Part shown: positions 41,096 through 50,863 of the stretch, piece after piece | Layout: each line of letters opens with the position of its first letter | How positions within the stretch are numbered: position 1 is the stretch's first letter | Assembly: GCA_034111085.1 (NCBI GenBank) | Contig: JAWUXZ010000030.1 | Location: 1 to 52,377, forward strand | Origin: Dinoroseobacter sp034111085 | Lineage (GTDB): Bacteria; Pseudomonadota; Alphaproteobacteria; Rhodobacterales; Rhodobacteraceae | Direction of reading: 5' to 3' | DNA: 52,377 nucleotides | Translations under genes and position numbers: made by a program | Notes under the pieces: generated by a model | The model's database searches: none | Seen by the model: the letters and a program-made list of their open reading frames with translations, nothing else | Told to the model about the DNA's origin: nothing

Positions 41096-43863
41096 TGTCC
41101 GAGCCTTTCCAGAAGCGCCGGCACATGGACCTGATCCGACTTATAATTGCCCGTCAGCACATGCATGATCAGGTTCACGCCGAAGCGGTACGCAAGTTCG
41201 CGTTGTTGGCGCCCTGAGAATCCGCGCCCTACCGGGAACATCGGGCGACCGGCCTCGTCGACGGCCCAAGCCGCTGCCCAATCATTGCCGCCGATCACCA
41301 CCGGAGTGACGCCGTCGTTGAGGTTGCGAAACGGCATTCCCTCAACCTGCTCGGCGTTCTGCGGGGCCGCCTCCACCCAGACATTGCGTCCAGCGTAGCG
41401 GCCCGGAAAATCCTGCAATAGATAGAACGCGCGCGTCAAAACATGATCGCCCGGCACGCGCTCTAGGGGGGGGATATCGAGAGATGCCGCCAACCGCTGC
41501 AACCCGCGCAGCCCATCTGTAGTCCGCCCTCCGACCGAGATATCGGCGGCGCGCGTATCAAACAAGATCATCCCCCCAGTGCGCAAATAGCGGTTCAACT
41601 TGGCATAGGCCTCCGCCGAGGGCAGCGGCTGATCCGGCGTCACCGGCCAATAGAGAAACGGGAAAAACGATAGCTCATCGGTTTCAAGATCAAGGCTCAT
41701 CGGTGCGGCAGGCTCTATCGCTGTGCGCTGGAAGATCACTTTCGACAGACCACTGAGGCCCGCAAAAGCCACCTCGTCCAGACGCGCATCGCCGGTGATG
41801 ACATGGGCCAAAACCACATCAGCGGTCGCCGCGATCGCAAAGGCATCATCGCCCGCGTCTTGCGCCTGCGCACCGTGCGGTGCCACCAGCAACATGCCCA
41901 GCGCCAAGGCGGCAATTGCCCCCGCGCGCGGCCCGCGCAGCCGTCCCGACAACGCAAGTGCAGCCAATATATCCAGCGCCAAAAGCCCCAGTGCTGCGCT
42001 TAGCAACCATGCCGTCAAGTTCTGCTGCTCGGTCACATCAATCCCCTCGACCGTAACAGATGCAGGCCAACTTGCGGCCTCAAGCACCGTCTCAGCCCCC
42101 GCCACATTCAACGCCAAGCGGCGATCCCCGCCCACGTAAAGCCCCGGCGGCAGGTCCGCGCTCAGCACCGCATCCACCAACCGCTCGCCCGCAACGCCCG
42201 GCAAAACGCCCGCATCTTCCAACTGCCCAAACGCGCTCAGCCGTTGGTCCGGCACCCATGTTGTGCCTGCTAGCGCCTCAGCCGTCAGGGCAGTCGGTCG
42301 CGTCGACACGGCCAAGCGTTCCAACATCTGCACGAACAATCCCGATAACGGCAGCGATGACCATTCGGCGTTCGCCGTCACATGCATCAAGACCACCTGC
42401 CCTTGACCCAGCGGCGCGCGCGTCACCAGGGGTGTGCCATCGGCAAGCGAGGCGATCACCCGGTTTGGCAGGTCCGGGTCGGGTTGCGCCATGACTTGTG
42501 CGGTGACCGTCACTTCCGGCGGCACAGCCAATCCAAAGAACGGCGAGCCTTCGGTGAACGGGCGCAGCGATTTCGGCTCGCCCCAGCTCATCGCGCCGCC
42601 AACGCTGCGGCCACCAGCGCGCAGCCGCACTGGCAAAAGCGGGTCCTCATCGGTGCGCGCCACATCAGAGGCCGCCAATCGCGGTCCGGCAAAGCGCAAC
42701 AGCAAGCCGCCATTCTCGACCCATTCCAGAATACCCGCAGCCTCGTTCGCGGCCAGTTGAGCCACATCCGCCAGCACAATCACATCCGGGTTAGCAGGCA
42801 GCACATCGGTCAATGGCAGTTCCAGAAGGTCCGCCGTCGGTGTCAGCGCGCGGCGCAGATAATGCAGCGGCTCGAGCAGCTCCAAACCTTCCGAGCCGTC
42901 GCGTCCAGTATAAAGCGCGATCTCGCGGCGTTGCAGGCTGTCATCGGTTAACGATGCTGCCCCCGCCGTGGCGTGACCTTCCACCTCAAACCGTGTGATC
43001 CGGTTGCGCAACTCCGACGGCAGTATAATCCGCCCCATAGCCTCGCCCGCACCATCCTCAAATGTCAGCGGCACGCGCGCCAAAATACGCTGCACGCCGC
43101 TGGGATCAGGTCCGCGCGCCAATACTGTGACCTCGCGCGCGCCACCCGCTGGGCTACGCAGCGCCGTAACCTCAACCGCGCCGTCCACGATCTGCGCAGG
43201 CCTAAGCGCCAGCACGGCACGCGGGCCCTCGACCACGCGCACAGCGCCCCGCGCCTGCAACGCTTCCGTCAAATCCGAGCGCCCATCCCGGTCAAGCCCG
43301 TCCGACAGCCACAGCGTGTCAAACCCGCCCTCAAGCCGGTCCACCCAAGCGCCAACCGCCTCTGGATCCGGCGCATAAGGCGCAGGGCGGACCCCCGGCA
43401 GTCCGGTCAAAACAGCCTCGGCAGGCTGAAAACGCGGGGCCTCGGGCGGTATATCTGTCAACGCCACCAAAGCCACAGGCCGCCCCATCCGAGCAGCCTC
43501 GCGCAATGCACTCTCCATCCGGTCACGGCGCGCGGGCCAATCGCGCGCACTTGCCCAAGAGGCGTCCGCTACGATCAACAAGGGCCCGTTGCCCGCGATC
43601 TCCTCTTCGGGGTTCAGCACAGGACCCGCAAAGCCCACAATCATCGCCGCCACAGCCATGGCGCGCAGCAGCAACAGCCACCACGGCGTTTTGTCTGTCT
43701 CCGTCTCGGGGTCTTTTAGCCCCAGCAACAAGGCCACGCCCGGAAACCGCCGGGTGATCGGCGCAGGCGGGACCGCGCGCAAGATCAGCCACAAGATCGG
43801 CAGCGCGATCAGGCCCAGCAGCAGCCAAGGTGTCGCAAACGCAATGGGTCCGAGCGCGAACAT
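41092..43863 (-). CDS. BatA-like/DUF4159 fusion membrane protein
   Basis: 923 aa from ATG 43863, overlapping the DUF58 stop (TGATG). The N-terminal BatA domain (MFALGPIAFATPWLLLGLIALPILWLILRAVPP, two helices by about residue 90) leads to a vWA-like region (PLLIVADASWASARDW, GFDTLWLSDGLDRDG). A middle amidotransferase-like fold is followed by two helices near 640-690. The C-terminal part is DUF4159 (ADVVLAHVITGDARLDEVAFAGLSGLSKVIFQRTAIEP to the end), with FFPFLYWPVTPDQPLPS. It looks like an envelope protein scaffold partner of the MoxR ATPase; biochemical role not established. Confidence 0.83.
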   Translation of the reverse strand: MFALGPIAFATPWLLLGLIALPILWLILRAVPPAPITRRFPGVALLLGLKDPETETDKTPWWLLLLRAMAVAAMIVGFAGPVLNPEEEIAGNGPLLIVADASWASARDWPARRDRMESALREAARMGRPVALVALTDIPPEAPRFQPAEAVLTGLPGVRPAPYAPDPEAVGAWVDRLEGGFDTLWLSDGLDRDGRSDLTEALQARGAVRVVEGPRAVLALRPAQIVDGAVEVTALRSPAGGAREVTVLARGPDPSGVQRILARVPLTFEDGAGEAMGRIILPSELRNRITRFEVEGHATAGAASLTDDSLQRREIALYTGRDGSEGLELLEPLHYLRRALTPTADLLELPLTDVLPANPDVIVLADVAQLAANEAAGILEWVENGGLLLRFAGPRLAASDVARTDEDPLLPVRLRAGGRSVGGAMSWGEPKSLRPFTEGSPFFGLAVPPEVTVTAQVMAQPDPDLPNRVIASLADGTPLVTRAPLGQGQVVLMHVTANAEWSSLPLSGLFVQMLERLAVSTRPTALTAEALAGTTWVPDQRLSAFGQLEDAGVLPGVAGERLVDAVLSADLPPGLYVGGDRRLALNVAGAETVLEAASWPASVTVEGIDVTEQQNLTAWLLSAALGLLALDILAALALSGRLRGPRAGAIAALALGMLLVAPHGAQAQDAGDDAFAIAATADVVLAHVITGDARLDEVAFAGLSGLSKVIFQRTAIEPAAPMSLDLETDELSFFPFLYWPVTPDQPLPSAEAYAKLNRYLRTGGMILFDTRAADISVGGRTTDGLRGLQRLAASLDIPPLERVPGDHVLTRAFYLLQDFPGRYAGRNVWVEAAPQNAEQVEGMPFRNLNDGVTPVVIGGNDWAAAWAVDEAGRPMFPVGRGFSGRQQRELAYRFGVNLIMHVLTGNYKSDQVHVPALLERLGQ

Positions 43864-44762
43864 CAGGCCCCCTGGTCTAAGGCACGGTAAAGCCACATCA
43901 ACGCAGGCTCGGCAGGCGATCCGGTGTGATGTGTCGTCATCTGCCAGCCTGTACGCCGCGCCAATGTCGCCAGTGCATCACGCCTCGCAGCAAGGCGCTC
44001 CAGATACGCATCGCGCAAGCCCTTGGCCTTCAACGTCTCAAACCGCAAAGTGCCTTGCATCGATTCAAACACCGTGCGCCCGTCAAACGGAAACGCCTCC
44101 TCATCGGGGTCCAGCACTTGCACAATCGCACCCTTCACGCCCCGATCTGCCGCGCTCGTTAGCGCTTTCTCAGTCGGCCCAAGTGGACCAAGGAAGTCCG
44201 AGAAAAACACCGCGCGACTGCCAGAGGGCATCATTCGCGGCTTCGGTGCGCCGTAATCTTCCGCCTCATCTGGGTCCATCAAGGCCTGCGCTAACCGCAA
44301 CAACTGCGCCTTGCCGCCTTTGGGAGGTTCCTGCAACGCGGTCAGCCCAACGCGCTCGCCCCCGCGCACCGCCAAAATCGCCAAGGCCATCGCCAAAGTC
44401 TGCGCACGCCGCAATTTCGAGGGGCGCGATTTATGCCCGGTAAACCCCATCGAGGCACTGTCATCCACGCCCAGCATCACCGCTTGGGCCGCCTGCCATT
44501 CGGTTTCGCGCACAAACGGCTGGTCCGCGCGACCTGATCTGCGCCAATCAATGCTGCGGTAACTGTCGCCGGGCTCGGCAGGTCGGTATTGCCAGAACTC
44601 ATCGCCCATCCCCGCACGCCTGCGCCCATGCACCCCCAGCAACACAGTTGCGGCCAAATGCTCGGCACTCGCCATCAATGCAGGCAAGGTTGAGGCGACC
44701 GTTTCCGAACGGTGCCTCAGCGTTTCCGGGATGTGCAGCGCTGTGGGAGAGGTCGGTGTCAC
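43863..44762 (-). CDS. DUF58 domain protein
   Basis: 299 aa with a GTG start at 44762, overlapping the moxR stop by four bases (GTGA). Carries the DUF58 signature EPGDSYRSIDWRRSGRADQPFVRETEWQAAQAVMLGVDDSASMGF, a vWA-like fold with the D-x-S-x-S metal site. In other bacteria the MoxR-DUF58 pair works in envelope protein maturation or stress tolerance (Bat-type systems), so this is probably the cytosolic partner of the ATPase. Confidence 0.92.
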   Translation of the reverse strand: MTPTSPTALHIPETLRHRSETVASTLPALMASAEHLAATVLLGVHGRRRAGMGDEFWQYRPAEPGDSYRSIDWRRSGRADQPFVRETEWQAAQAVMLGVDDSASMGFTGHKSRPSKLRRAQTLAMALAILAVRGGERVGLTALQEPPKGGKAQLLRLAQALMDPDEAEDYGAPKPRMMPSGSRAVFFSDFLGPLGPTEKALTSAADRGVKGAIVQVLDPDEEAFPFDGRTVFESMQGTLRFETLKAKGLRDAYLERLAARRDALATLARRTGWQMTTHHTGSPAEPALMWLYRALDQGA

Positions 44763-45766
44763 GCAGCCGCCTCGATCTGGGTCACCTGTGCGGTCACGCC
44801 GTCAATAATACCGATCAGCGATTTACCCTCGGCGCGCGCTGCAAATGTCAGCGCCATGCGGTGTGTCAGGACTGGCCGTGCAAGTGCTGCGACATCCTCA
44901 ACCGACGGTGCCAAGCGGCCCTGCAACAAGGCGCGCGCGCGTGCACACAACATCAAAGATTGCGCCGCACGCGGTCCCGGCCCCCATGCCACACCATCGT
45001 TCACAATAGCCGAGGCCTCCGCTTCGCCCGGACGGCATGAGCGCACCAGATCAAGGATCGCCTCAACCACGGCGTCCCCAACAGGCATCCGGCGCACCAA
45101 GGTTTGTGCGGCCAGCAATGTGTCACCGTCAAACACCTGATACGGGGCGGCATCCTTGGTCCCGGTGGTCGCCATCAAAATTCCACGCTCGGTAGCACGG
45201 TCAGGATAATTCACGTCGATCTGCAATAAAAAGCGGTCCAACTGCGCTTCGGGCAACGGATAGGTGCCCTCCTGCTCAATCGGGTTTTGGGTCGCGAGCA
45301 CATGAAACGGCGCAGGCAGCGGCCGGTGCTGTCCCGCAATCGTCACCTCTTTTTCCTGCATCGCCTGCAGAAGCGCTGATTGAGTGCGCGGCGAGGCGCG
45401 GTTGATCTCGTCGGCCATGAGCAGCTGACAGAAAATCGGCCCCTCGATAAACCGGAACGAGCGCGCGCCACCCTCACCCGTCTCCAGAACTTCGGACCCT
45501 AGAATATCCGCAGGCATCAAATCCGGCGTGAACTGAACCCGGTTCGCACTCAGCCCCATCGTGGTGCTCAGGGTGTCGACCAACAAAGTCTTACCCAACC
45601 CCGGCAAACCCATCAGAAGCGCGTGCCCGCCCGACAACATCGCCGTCAGCGCGAGGTCCACAACATCTTCCTGCCCGATGATCCGCGTGGCGATGCTTGT
45701 TTTCGCCTCAGCCAGCTTCGCGCTCAGCGCTTCAATCTCGGCCACAAGGTTTTCTGTCTCTGCCAT
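44759..45766 (-). CDS. MoxR-family AAA+ ATPase
   Basis: 335 aa. IIGQEDVVDLALTAMLSGGHALLMGLPGLGKT contains Walker A (53-60). Walker B is LLMADEINRASPRTQSALLQAMQE, sensor 1 is in VLATQNPIEQEGTYPLPEAQLDRFL, and a lid domain follows. MoxR ATPases act as chaperones for vWA-domain proteins, here the DUF58 and BatA-like products of the overlapping genes. First gene of the operon, 60 bases from a divergent DUF1285 gene. Confidence 0.94.
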   Translation of the reverse strand: MAETENLVAEIEALSAKLAEAKTSIATRIIGQEDVVDLALTAMLSGGHALLMGLPGLGKTLLVDTLSTTMGLSANRVQFTPDLMPADILGSEVLETGEGGARSFRFIEGPIFCQLLMADEINRASPRTQSALLQAMQEKEVTIAGQHRPLPAPFHVLATQNPIEQEGTYPLPEAQLDRFLLQIDVNYPDRATERGILMATTGTKDAAPYQVFDGDTLLAAQTLVRRMPVGDAVVEAILDLVRSCRPGEAEASAIVNDGVAWGPGPRAAQSLMLCARARALLQGRLAPSVEDVAALARPVLTHRMALTFAARAEGKSLIGIIDGVTAQVTQIEAAA

Positions 45767-45826
45767 GGTCGCGCTCCGGCTTAGAATTATATATGTGCTA
45801 CCCTTAACCTATCGCTGAACTGACGA

Positions 45827-46417
45827 ATGGCAAAATCAATGAGCGCACAAAACATTGTGACCCCCACCGCAGACGGAATTGCAGCCTCTGCACGCGCGGC
45901 AGGCAAGAAAGGCCCGGCGCCTGTGCATTTGTGGAACCCGCCGTTCTGCGGAGACCTCGATATCCGCATCGCGCGCGACGGGACATGGTTCTATTTGGGC
46001 ACACCGATTGGGCGGGCGGGCCTCGTAAAGCTGTTCTCGTCGATCCTAAAGCGCGAGGGCGACGCATATTTTCTCGTCACCCCGGTCGAAAAAGTGGGAA
46101 TCACTGTCGATGATGCGCCCTTCGTGGCCGTCGATTTTGAGGTCGCAGGCGAGGGTGCGGCGCAATCCATCACCTTCACAACCCAAGTTGAGGACACCGT
46201 CACCGCAGACCCAGACCACCCCATCCGCGTGCTGCGCGATCCTGAGACCGGCGAGCCGTCGCCCTATGTCGAGGTCCGCGCCGGGCTAGAGGCCCTCATC
46301 GACCGCAAAAGCTTCTACCGCTTGGTGGACATCGGCGCGCACAAAGACGGCTGGTTCGGGCTCTGGTCCGGGGGCGCGTTCTTTGCGGTGATTCCATCGG
46401 CAGAGCTGGACGTCTAG
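45827..46417 (+). CDS. DUF1285 domain protein
   Basis: 196 aa. LWNPPFCGDLDIRIARDGTWFYLGTPIGRAGLVKLFSSILKREGDAYFLVTPVEKVGITVDDAPFVAVD is the DUF1285 signature, ending YRLVDIGAHKDGWFGLWSGGAFF. The family is widespread in proteobacteria and its function is not established; a cytosolic location is likely as no signal is seen. ATG 45839 is an alternative start. It is divergent from moxR. Confidence 0.9.
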   Translation: MAKSMSAQNIVTPTADGIAASARAAGKKGPAPVHLWNPPFCGDLDIRIARDGTWFYLGTPIGRAGLVKLFSSILKREGDAYFLVTPVEKVGITVDDAPFVAVDFEVAGEGAAQSITFTTQVEDTVTADPDHPIRVLRDPETGEPSPYVEVRAGLEALIDRKSFYRLVDIGAHKDGWFGLWSGGAFFAVIPSAELDV

Positions 46418-46426
46418 GACTTAGGC

Positions 46427-46963
46427 TCAGTCTCCAATATTGCGCCAAGCTCCGGGCTCCAGCCCCTCAATCGTCCAGGCACCAACCGAGAACCGCACAA
46501 GCCGGATCACGGGCAACCCCACAGCGGCACACATGCGCCGGACTTGTCGGTTTTTGCCTTCCGTAATCGTCAACCTCAGCCAACTGTCGGTGACAGTTTT
46601 GCGCAAACGCACAGGCGGATCACGCGGCCAGATCCAGTCGGGCTCCGCAACAGCAGCCACCTGCGCAGGTTGCGTCACGCCGTCCTTCAAGGTCACGCCC
46701 GCCGCCAGCGCCTCAAGCGCGTCCGCACCCGGAACCCCCTCAACCAGCGCATAATACGTTTTCGGCATCTTGGTGCGAGGTGAGGCAATCCGCGCCTGTT
46801 GCCGCCCATCATCGGTCAGCACCAACAAACCCTCACTATCGCGATCAAGACGCCCCGCTGCATAGACGCCCGGCACGTCAATCCAGGCCTTAAGCCCGCG
46901 CCATTGCCCCTCGTCGGTAAACTGGCTCAGGACATTCATCGGTTTGTTAAATGCTATAATCAT
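46427..46963 (-). CDS. rluE: 23S rRNA pseudouridine synthase (RluE/RsuA family)
   Basis: 178-aa RsuA/RluE-type pseudouridine synthase without an S4 domain. The catalytic Asp is in AAGRLDRDSEGLLVLTDDG, and KNRQVRRMCAAVGLPVIRLVR is the second conserved block. The short form lacking S4 matches RluE (U2457 of 23S rRNA in E. coli), so the target is inferred from that match. The ribosome site is weak. Confidence 0.88.
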   Translation of the reverse strand: MIIAFNKPMNVLSQFTDEGQWRGLKAWIDVPGVYAAGRLDRDSEGLLVLTDDGRQQARIASPRTKMPKTYYALVEGVPGADALEALAAGVTLKDGVTQPAQVAAVAEPDWIWPRDPPVRLRKTVTDSWLRLTITEGKNRQVRRMCAAVGLPVIRLVRFSVGAWTIEGLEPGAWRNIGD

Positions 46964-46981
46964 CAGGCTTCATTGATCCCC

Positions 46982-47000
46982 AAATATCCCCGCCGGAGGC
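46982..47000 (+). repeat. intergenic repeat, copy 2 of form B
   Basis: AAATATCCCCGCCGGAGGC, identical to 38971-38989, in the 67-base gap between the polA stop and the pseudouridine synthase start. It is followed by CTGGG and TTTTT. Confidence 0.65.
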
Positions 47001-47030
47001 ACTGGGATTTTTCGTTAGAATAGACTCGTT

Positions 47031-49820
47031 TCAATGCGCTAGCGCCCAATTCTTGCCCTGTCCGGCATCCACAATCAGCGGCACATCCAGCTTTATCACC
47101 GGATCACATGCGCCCTGCATCACCTCGCGCGCACGCTCGGTCAACGCGTCCACGGCATCCTCGGCCACCTCGAAGATCAGCTCATCATGAACTTGCAACA
47201 GCATCTTCGCAGGCAACCCCTCGATGGCCGCATCCATCCGCACCATCGCACGGCGAATAATATCAGCCGCCGTTCCTTGGATCGGCGCGTTGATCGCAGC
47301 GCGCTTTGCAAAACCAGCCCCCGGTCCCTTGGCACCGATCTCGGGCGTATGAATGCGCCTGCCAAACAATGTCTCGACGCGCCCGTGTTCCTTCGCAAAC
47401 GCCACGGTGTCGTCCATATAGGCGCGAATACCGGGGAAACGCTCAAAATACCTGTCGATAAACGCCTGTGCCTCGGCGCGCGGTATCCGCAGATTGCGCG
47501 CCAGACCAAACCCCGAAATCCCGTAGATCACCCCGAAATTGATCGCCTTGGCTTGGCGGCGCACATCAGGTGTCATCTCATCGAGCGGTACGTTAAACAT
47601 TTCCGACGCCGTCATCGCGTGAATATCCAGACCATCGCGGAACGCCTGTTTCAGCGCATCGATGTCCGCGACATGGGCCAATATCCGCAACTCGATCTGG
47701 CTGTAATCGAGGCTGACCAACACATTTCCCGGCTCGGCAATAAACGCTTCCCGAATGCGGCGACCTTCCTCTGCGCGTACTGGAATGTTCTGCAAATTCG
47801 GATCAGTCGAGGCCAGCCGCCCGGTGTTCGCACCCGCGATGGAGTATGAGGTATGAACCCGGCCGGTCTCGGGATGGATATGTTCCTGCAACGCATCGGT
47901 ATAGGTCGATTTCAGCTTCGAGAGTTGCCGCCAATCAAGGATACGCCCCGGCAAGTCATGCTCGGTCGCCAAGTCTTCAAGGATATCCGCGCCGGTCGCA
48001 TAGGCCCCGGTTTTGCCCTTCTTGCCGCCGGGCAAACCCATCTTATCAAACAAGATTTCGCCAAGCTGCTTGGGCGAGCCGACATTGAAGCTTTGCCCGG
48101 CCAGCTCGTGAATTTCCGCCTCAAGCCCTGCCATCTTCTGCGCAAAGGCATTCGACATGCGCGACAAGGTATCCCGGTCCACCTTGATGCCGTGCATTTC
48201 CATGCGCGCCAGAACCGGCACGAGAGGCCGCTCCAGCCCCTCATAAACCCGCGTGACTTTACTGGCGTGCAGTTGTGGCTTGAACAGCTGCCACAAGCGC
48301 AGCGTCACATCGGCGTCCTCGGCAGCGTATCTCGTCGCCTCATCCACAGGCACGCGGTCAAAGGTAATCGCGGACTTACCACCGCCCAGCAGCGTCTTGA
48401 TCGGGATCGGGGTGTGGCCCAAATACCGCTCGGCCAGCGCGTCCATGCCATGATTGTGCAGACCGCCATGCAGGGCGTAACTCAGCAGCATCGTGTCATC
48501 GATTGGCGTGACGTTTATCCCAACACGCGCCAATATCTTCGCATCATATTTCATGTTCTGCCCGATTTTGAGGATACTTTCATCCTCAAGCATCGGCTTC
48601 AGCAGCGCGAGCGCTTCATCCAGATCCATCTGCCCATCGGCCAGCGCGTCGGTGCCAAACAGATCGTCGGCTTGCCCTGCCTTATGGGTCAGCGGCAAGT
48701 AGGCCGCCTCGCCCGCCTCAATGCACAAACACACGCCCACAAGCTGCGCCCGCATCTCGTTCAGCGCAGTTGTCTCGGTATCCACAGCCACATAGCCACG
48801 CTTGCGCGCCTTCTCGATCCAAGCCGTCAACGTCGCCGCATCCCGGATCGTGACGTATTTCGACGGGTCAATCGGGGCGGCTTCGGGCGCGTCTAGGGCA
48901 AGCGCAGGCGTGTCCTCGATCACCGGGGCATCCACACCGAGGCGTTCGGAAATCCGCTTGGTGATCGTGCGAAACTCCATCTTCGCAAGGAAACTCAGCA
49001 GTTTCTCGGGCTCAGGCTCCAGCATCTCCAGATCATCGAGGCCAAATTCGAGGGTCATACCGCAATCAAGCTGCACAAGACTGCGCGACAACCGAATCTT
49101 ATCGCCATTGTCTTGTAAGGTCTGGCGCCGTTTGGGCTGCTTGATCTCGCCCGCACGCTCCAGCAGCGTATCCAGATCGCCAAACTCGTTAATCAGCAGC
49201 GCTGCCGTCTTAATCCCGATGCCCGGCGCGCCCGGCACGTTATCGACAGAATCGCCCGCAAGCGCCTGCACATCGACCACACGCTCAGGATAGACGCCAA
49301 ACTTCTCATGCACGCCCTCGCGATCGATCCGCTTGTTTTTCATCGGGTCGAGCATCTCAACCCCGTCACCCACAAGCTGCATCAGGTCTTTGTCCGACGA
49401 CAGAATCGTAACACGCCCGCCCGCATCGCGCGCATTGCACGATAGGGTGGCGATAATGTCGTCGGCCTCGAACCCCTCGACCTCGTGGGTGGCAATGTTG
49501 AACGCGCGTGAGGCTTCACGGGTCAGCGGAATTTGCGGGCGCAGGTCTTCGGGCATCGCGTCGCGGTTGGCTTTGTATTGGTCATACAGATCGTTGCGAA
49601 ACGTGTGGCTGCCCTTGTCGAAAATCACCGCAACATGGGTCGCGGCATCCCGGCCAGTGTTGCTCTCGACATAGCGTTGCAGCATATTGCAAAAGCCCGC
49701 GACCGAGCCGACCGGCAAGCCGTCAGATTTACGCGTCAAAGGCGGCAGCGCGTGAAAGGCCCGGAAAATATAGGCCGAGCCGTCGATCAGATGCAGATGG
49801 TGTCCCTTGCCAAAGGCCAT
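47031..49820 (-). CDS. polA: DNA polymerase I
   Basis: 929 aa, the same length as the E. coli enzyme. Three parts are complete. The 5' nuclease (about 1-290; HLIDGSAYIFRAFHA, EVEGFEADDIIATL, LAGDSVDNVPGAPGIG) comes first. The 3'-5' exonuclease has its acidic residues present (AVDTETTAL, KIGQNMKYDAKIL, YAAEDADVTL), so proofreading should be active. The polymerase has VSLDYSQIELRILAH, RRQAKAINFGVIYGISGFG and the terminal LLQVHDELIFEV. It is a replication and repair enzyme (gap filling, Okazaki fragment maturation). Stand-alone gene; no operon partner is obvious. Confidence 0.97.
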   Translation of the reverse strand: MAFGKGHHLHLIDGSAYIFRAFHALPPLTRKSDGLPVGSVAGFCNMLQRYVESNTGRDAATHVAVIFDKGSHTFRNDLYDQYKANRDAMPEDLRPQIPLTREASRAFNIATHEVEGFEADDIIATLSCNARDAGGRVTILSSDKDLMQLVGDGVEMLDPMKNKRIDREGVHEKFGVYPERVVDVQALAGDSVDNVPGAPGIGIKTAALLINEFGDLDTLLERAGEIKQPKRRQTLQDNGDKIRLSRSLVQLDCGMTLEFGLDDLEMLEPEPEKLLSFLAKMEFRTITKRISERLGVDAPVIEDTPALALDAPEAAPIDPSKYVTIRDAATLTAWIEKARKRGYVAVDTETTALNEMRAQLVGVCLCIEAGEAAYLPLTHKAGQADDLFGTDALADGQMDLDEALALLKPMLEDESILKIGQNMKYDAKILARVGINVTPIDDTMLLSYALHGGLHNHGMDALAERYLGHTPIPIKTLLGGGKSAITFDRVPVDEATRYAAEDADVTLRLWQLFKPQLHASKVTRVYEGLERPLVPVLARMEMHGIKVDRDTLSRMSNAFAQKMAGLEAEIHELAGQSFNVGSPKQLGEILFDKMGLPGGKKGKTGAYATGADILEDLATEHDLPGRILDWRQLSKLKSTYTDALQEHIHPETGRVHTSYSIAGANTGRLASTDPNLQNIPVRAEEGRRIREAFIAEPGNVLVSLDYSQIELRILAHVADIDALKQAFRDGLDIHAMTASEMFNVPLDEMTPDVRRQAKAINFGVIYGISGFGLARNLRIPRAEAQAFIDRYFERFPGIRAYMDDTVAFAKEHGRVETLFGRRIHTPEIGAKGPGAGFAKRAAINAPIQGTAADIIRRAMVRMDAAIEGLPAKMLLQVHDELIFEVAEDAVDALTERAREVMQGACDPVIKLDVPLIVDAGQGKNWALAH

Positions 49821-49935
49821 GGCGCGCGCTCCCCGTTACGTTGGGACCAGATGTGCCATGCAGCGCGGCCAAGGGCTAGGAGGCAGGCTCATAAATGATC
49901 AAATAGGCCAGTCCCGACGCCACCTAGGGCTCGGA

Positions 49936-50595
49936 TCAGCCTGCGCTTTGCACCAAATGCATCATCACCGCGACAAAGAAGATTAGCGAGGCGACCATGA
50001 CGAACACATGCCAGATCGTGTTGTGAAAGCGCCAGTGCTGCATCGCCAGAAAGATCGTGCCGACCGTATATAAGATACCGCCTGCCAGCATCAGTGTCAC
50101 GACCATTGGCGACAGCGCGTGCAGCAAGTCCCAACCGCCGATCAGGATGCCCCAGCCCATCGCCAAGCAGGTGCCAATGCCCAGCGCAGTGCTGCGTTTG
50201 GGCAAAAACATCGAAAGACCCGTGCCGACAAGGGCCGCGATCCAGATGCCCGCAAGCATCGCGAGGCCCTGCCCGCCAGACAGCAAGGCAAACGGCGTAT
50301 AGGTGCCGGCAATCTTGAAATAGATCGCTGAGTGGTCGAGACGCTTGAGGATCGGTGTCCAATCCGGGTGCGGCAGGTGATTATACAGCAGCGAGAACGA
50401 GATCATCGCGATCAAGGTCACGCCGTAAATGCTCGTCGATGTGATCGCAGCCAAGTCGCCACGCAGAACCGCGGCCAGCGTAATCATCACCGGCACAGCC
50501 GCAATCGCCAGCACCAAGGCCACAATATGGACCGCTGCATCACTAAGCAGTTCCGCTTTGGTGTAGATCCGAATCTGTGGCTCAACGCTGGACAT
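49936..50595 (-). CDS. hemolysin III/PAQR-family membrane protein
   Basis: 219 aa from ATG 50595 (MSSVEPQIRIYTKAELLSDAAVHIVAL). Seven hydrophobic helices and the conserved H/D/S residues of the YqfA/hemolysin III family are seen: SDAAVHIV near the start, SLLYNHLPHPDWTPILKRLDHSAIYFKIAGTYTPF in the middle, MQHWRFHNTIWHVFVM near the end. The histidines are in the positions that bind metal in the related adiponectin receptors, suggesting a membrane-embedded hydrolase; true hemolysis is not implied. Confidence 0.9.
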   Translation of the reverse strand: MSSVEPQIRIYTKAELLSDAAVHIVALVLAIAAVPVMITLAAVLRGDLAAITSTSIYGVTLIAMISFSLLYNHLPHPDWTPILKRLDHSAIYFKIAGTYTPFALLSGGQGLAMLAGIWIAALVGTGLSMFLPKRSTALGIGTCLAMGWGILIGGWDLLHALSPMVVTLMLAGGILYTVGTIFLAMQHWRFHNTIWHVFVMVASLIFFVAVMMHLVQSAG

Positions 50596-50671
50596 ATCCA
50601 CAAGCTAACCCGCGAATTTTAAACGTCTATGCGACATCTCAGTTGACGTGGCGTTAGTTTAGGTAAGGCAA

Positions 50672-50863
50672 TCAGCCCTCCGCATGGTCCGCGTGGATGA
50701 ACCGTTTGTCGCAATATCCGCACTCGATCCAGCCTTGATCCTCGGGGATTTGCAGCCAGACGCGCGGATGGCCCGATGCGGCACCACCGCCATCACATGC
50801 GATCCGGCGGCTGCTTACAATCTCGGTCTCGGGGACTTGGGTCGGCATAGGGGCGTCCTTCAT
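50672..50863 (-). CDS. CHCC-type zinc-finger protein (NDUFS6-like)
   Basis: 63 aa. C23, H32, C48 and C51 in IACDGGGAASGHPRVWLQIP and WIECGYCDKRFI form the C-H-C-C zinc site of the PF10276-type family, which includes the mitochondrial complex I subunit NDUFS6. In bacteria it is a small free-standing protein. A role in respiratory complex I assembly is plausible but not shown. It is divergent from the ABC ATPase gene. Confidence 0.85.
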   Translation of the reverse strand: MKDAPMPTQVPETEIVSSRRIACDGGGAASGHPRVWLQIPEDQGWIECGYCDKRFIHADHAEG

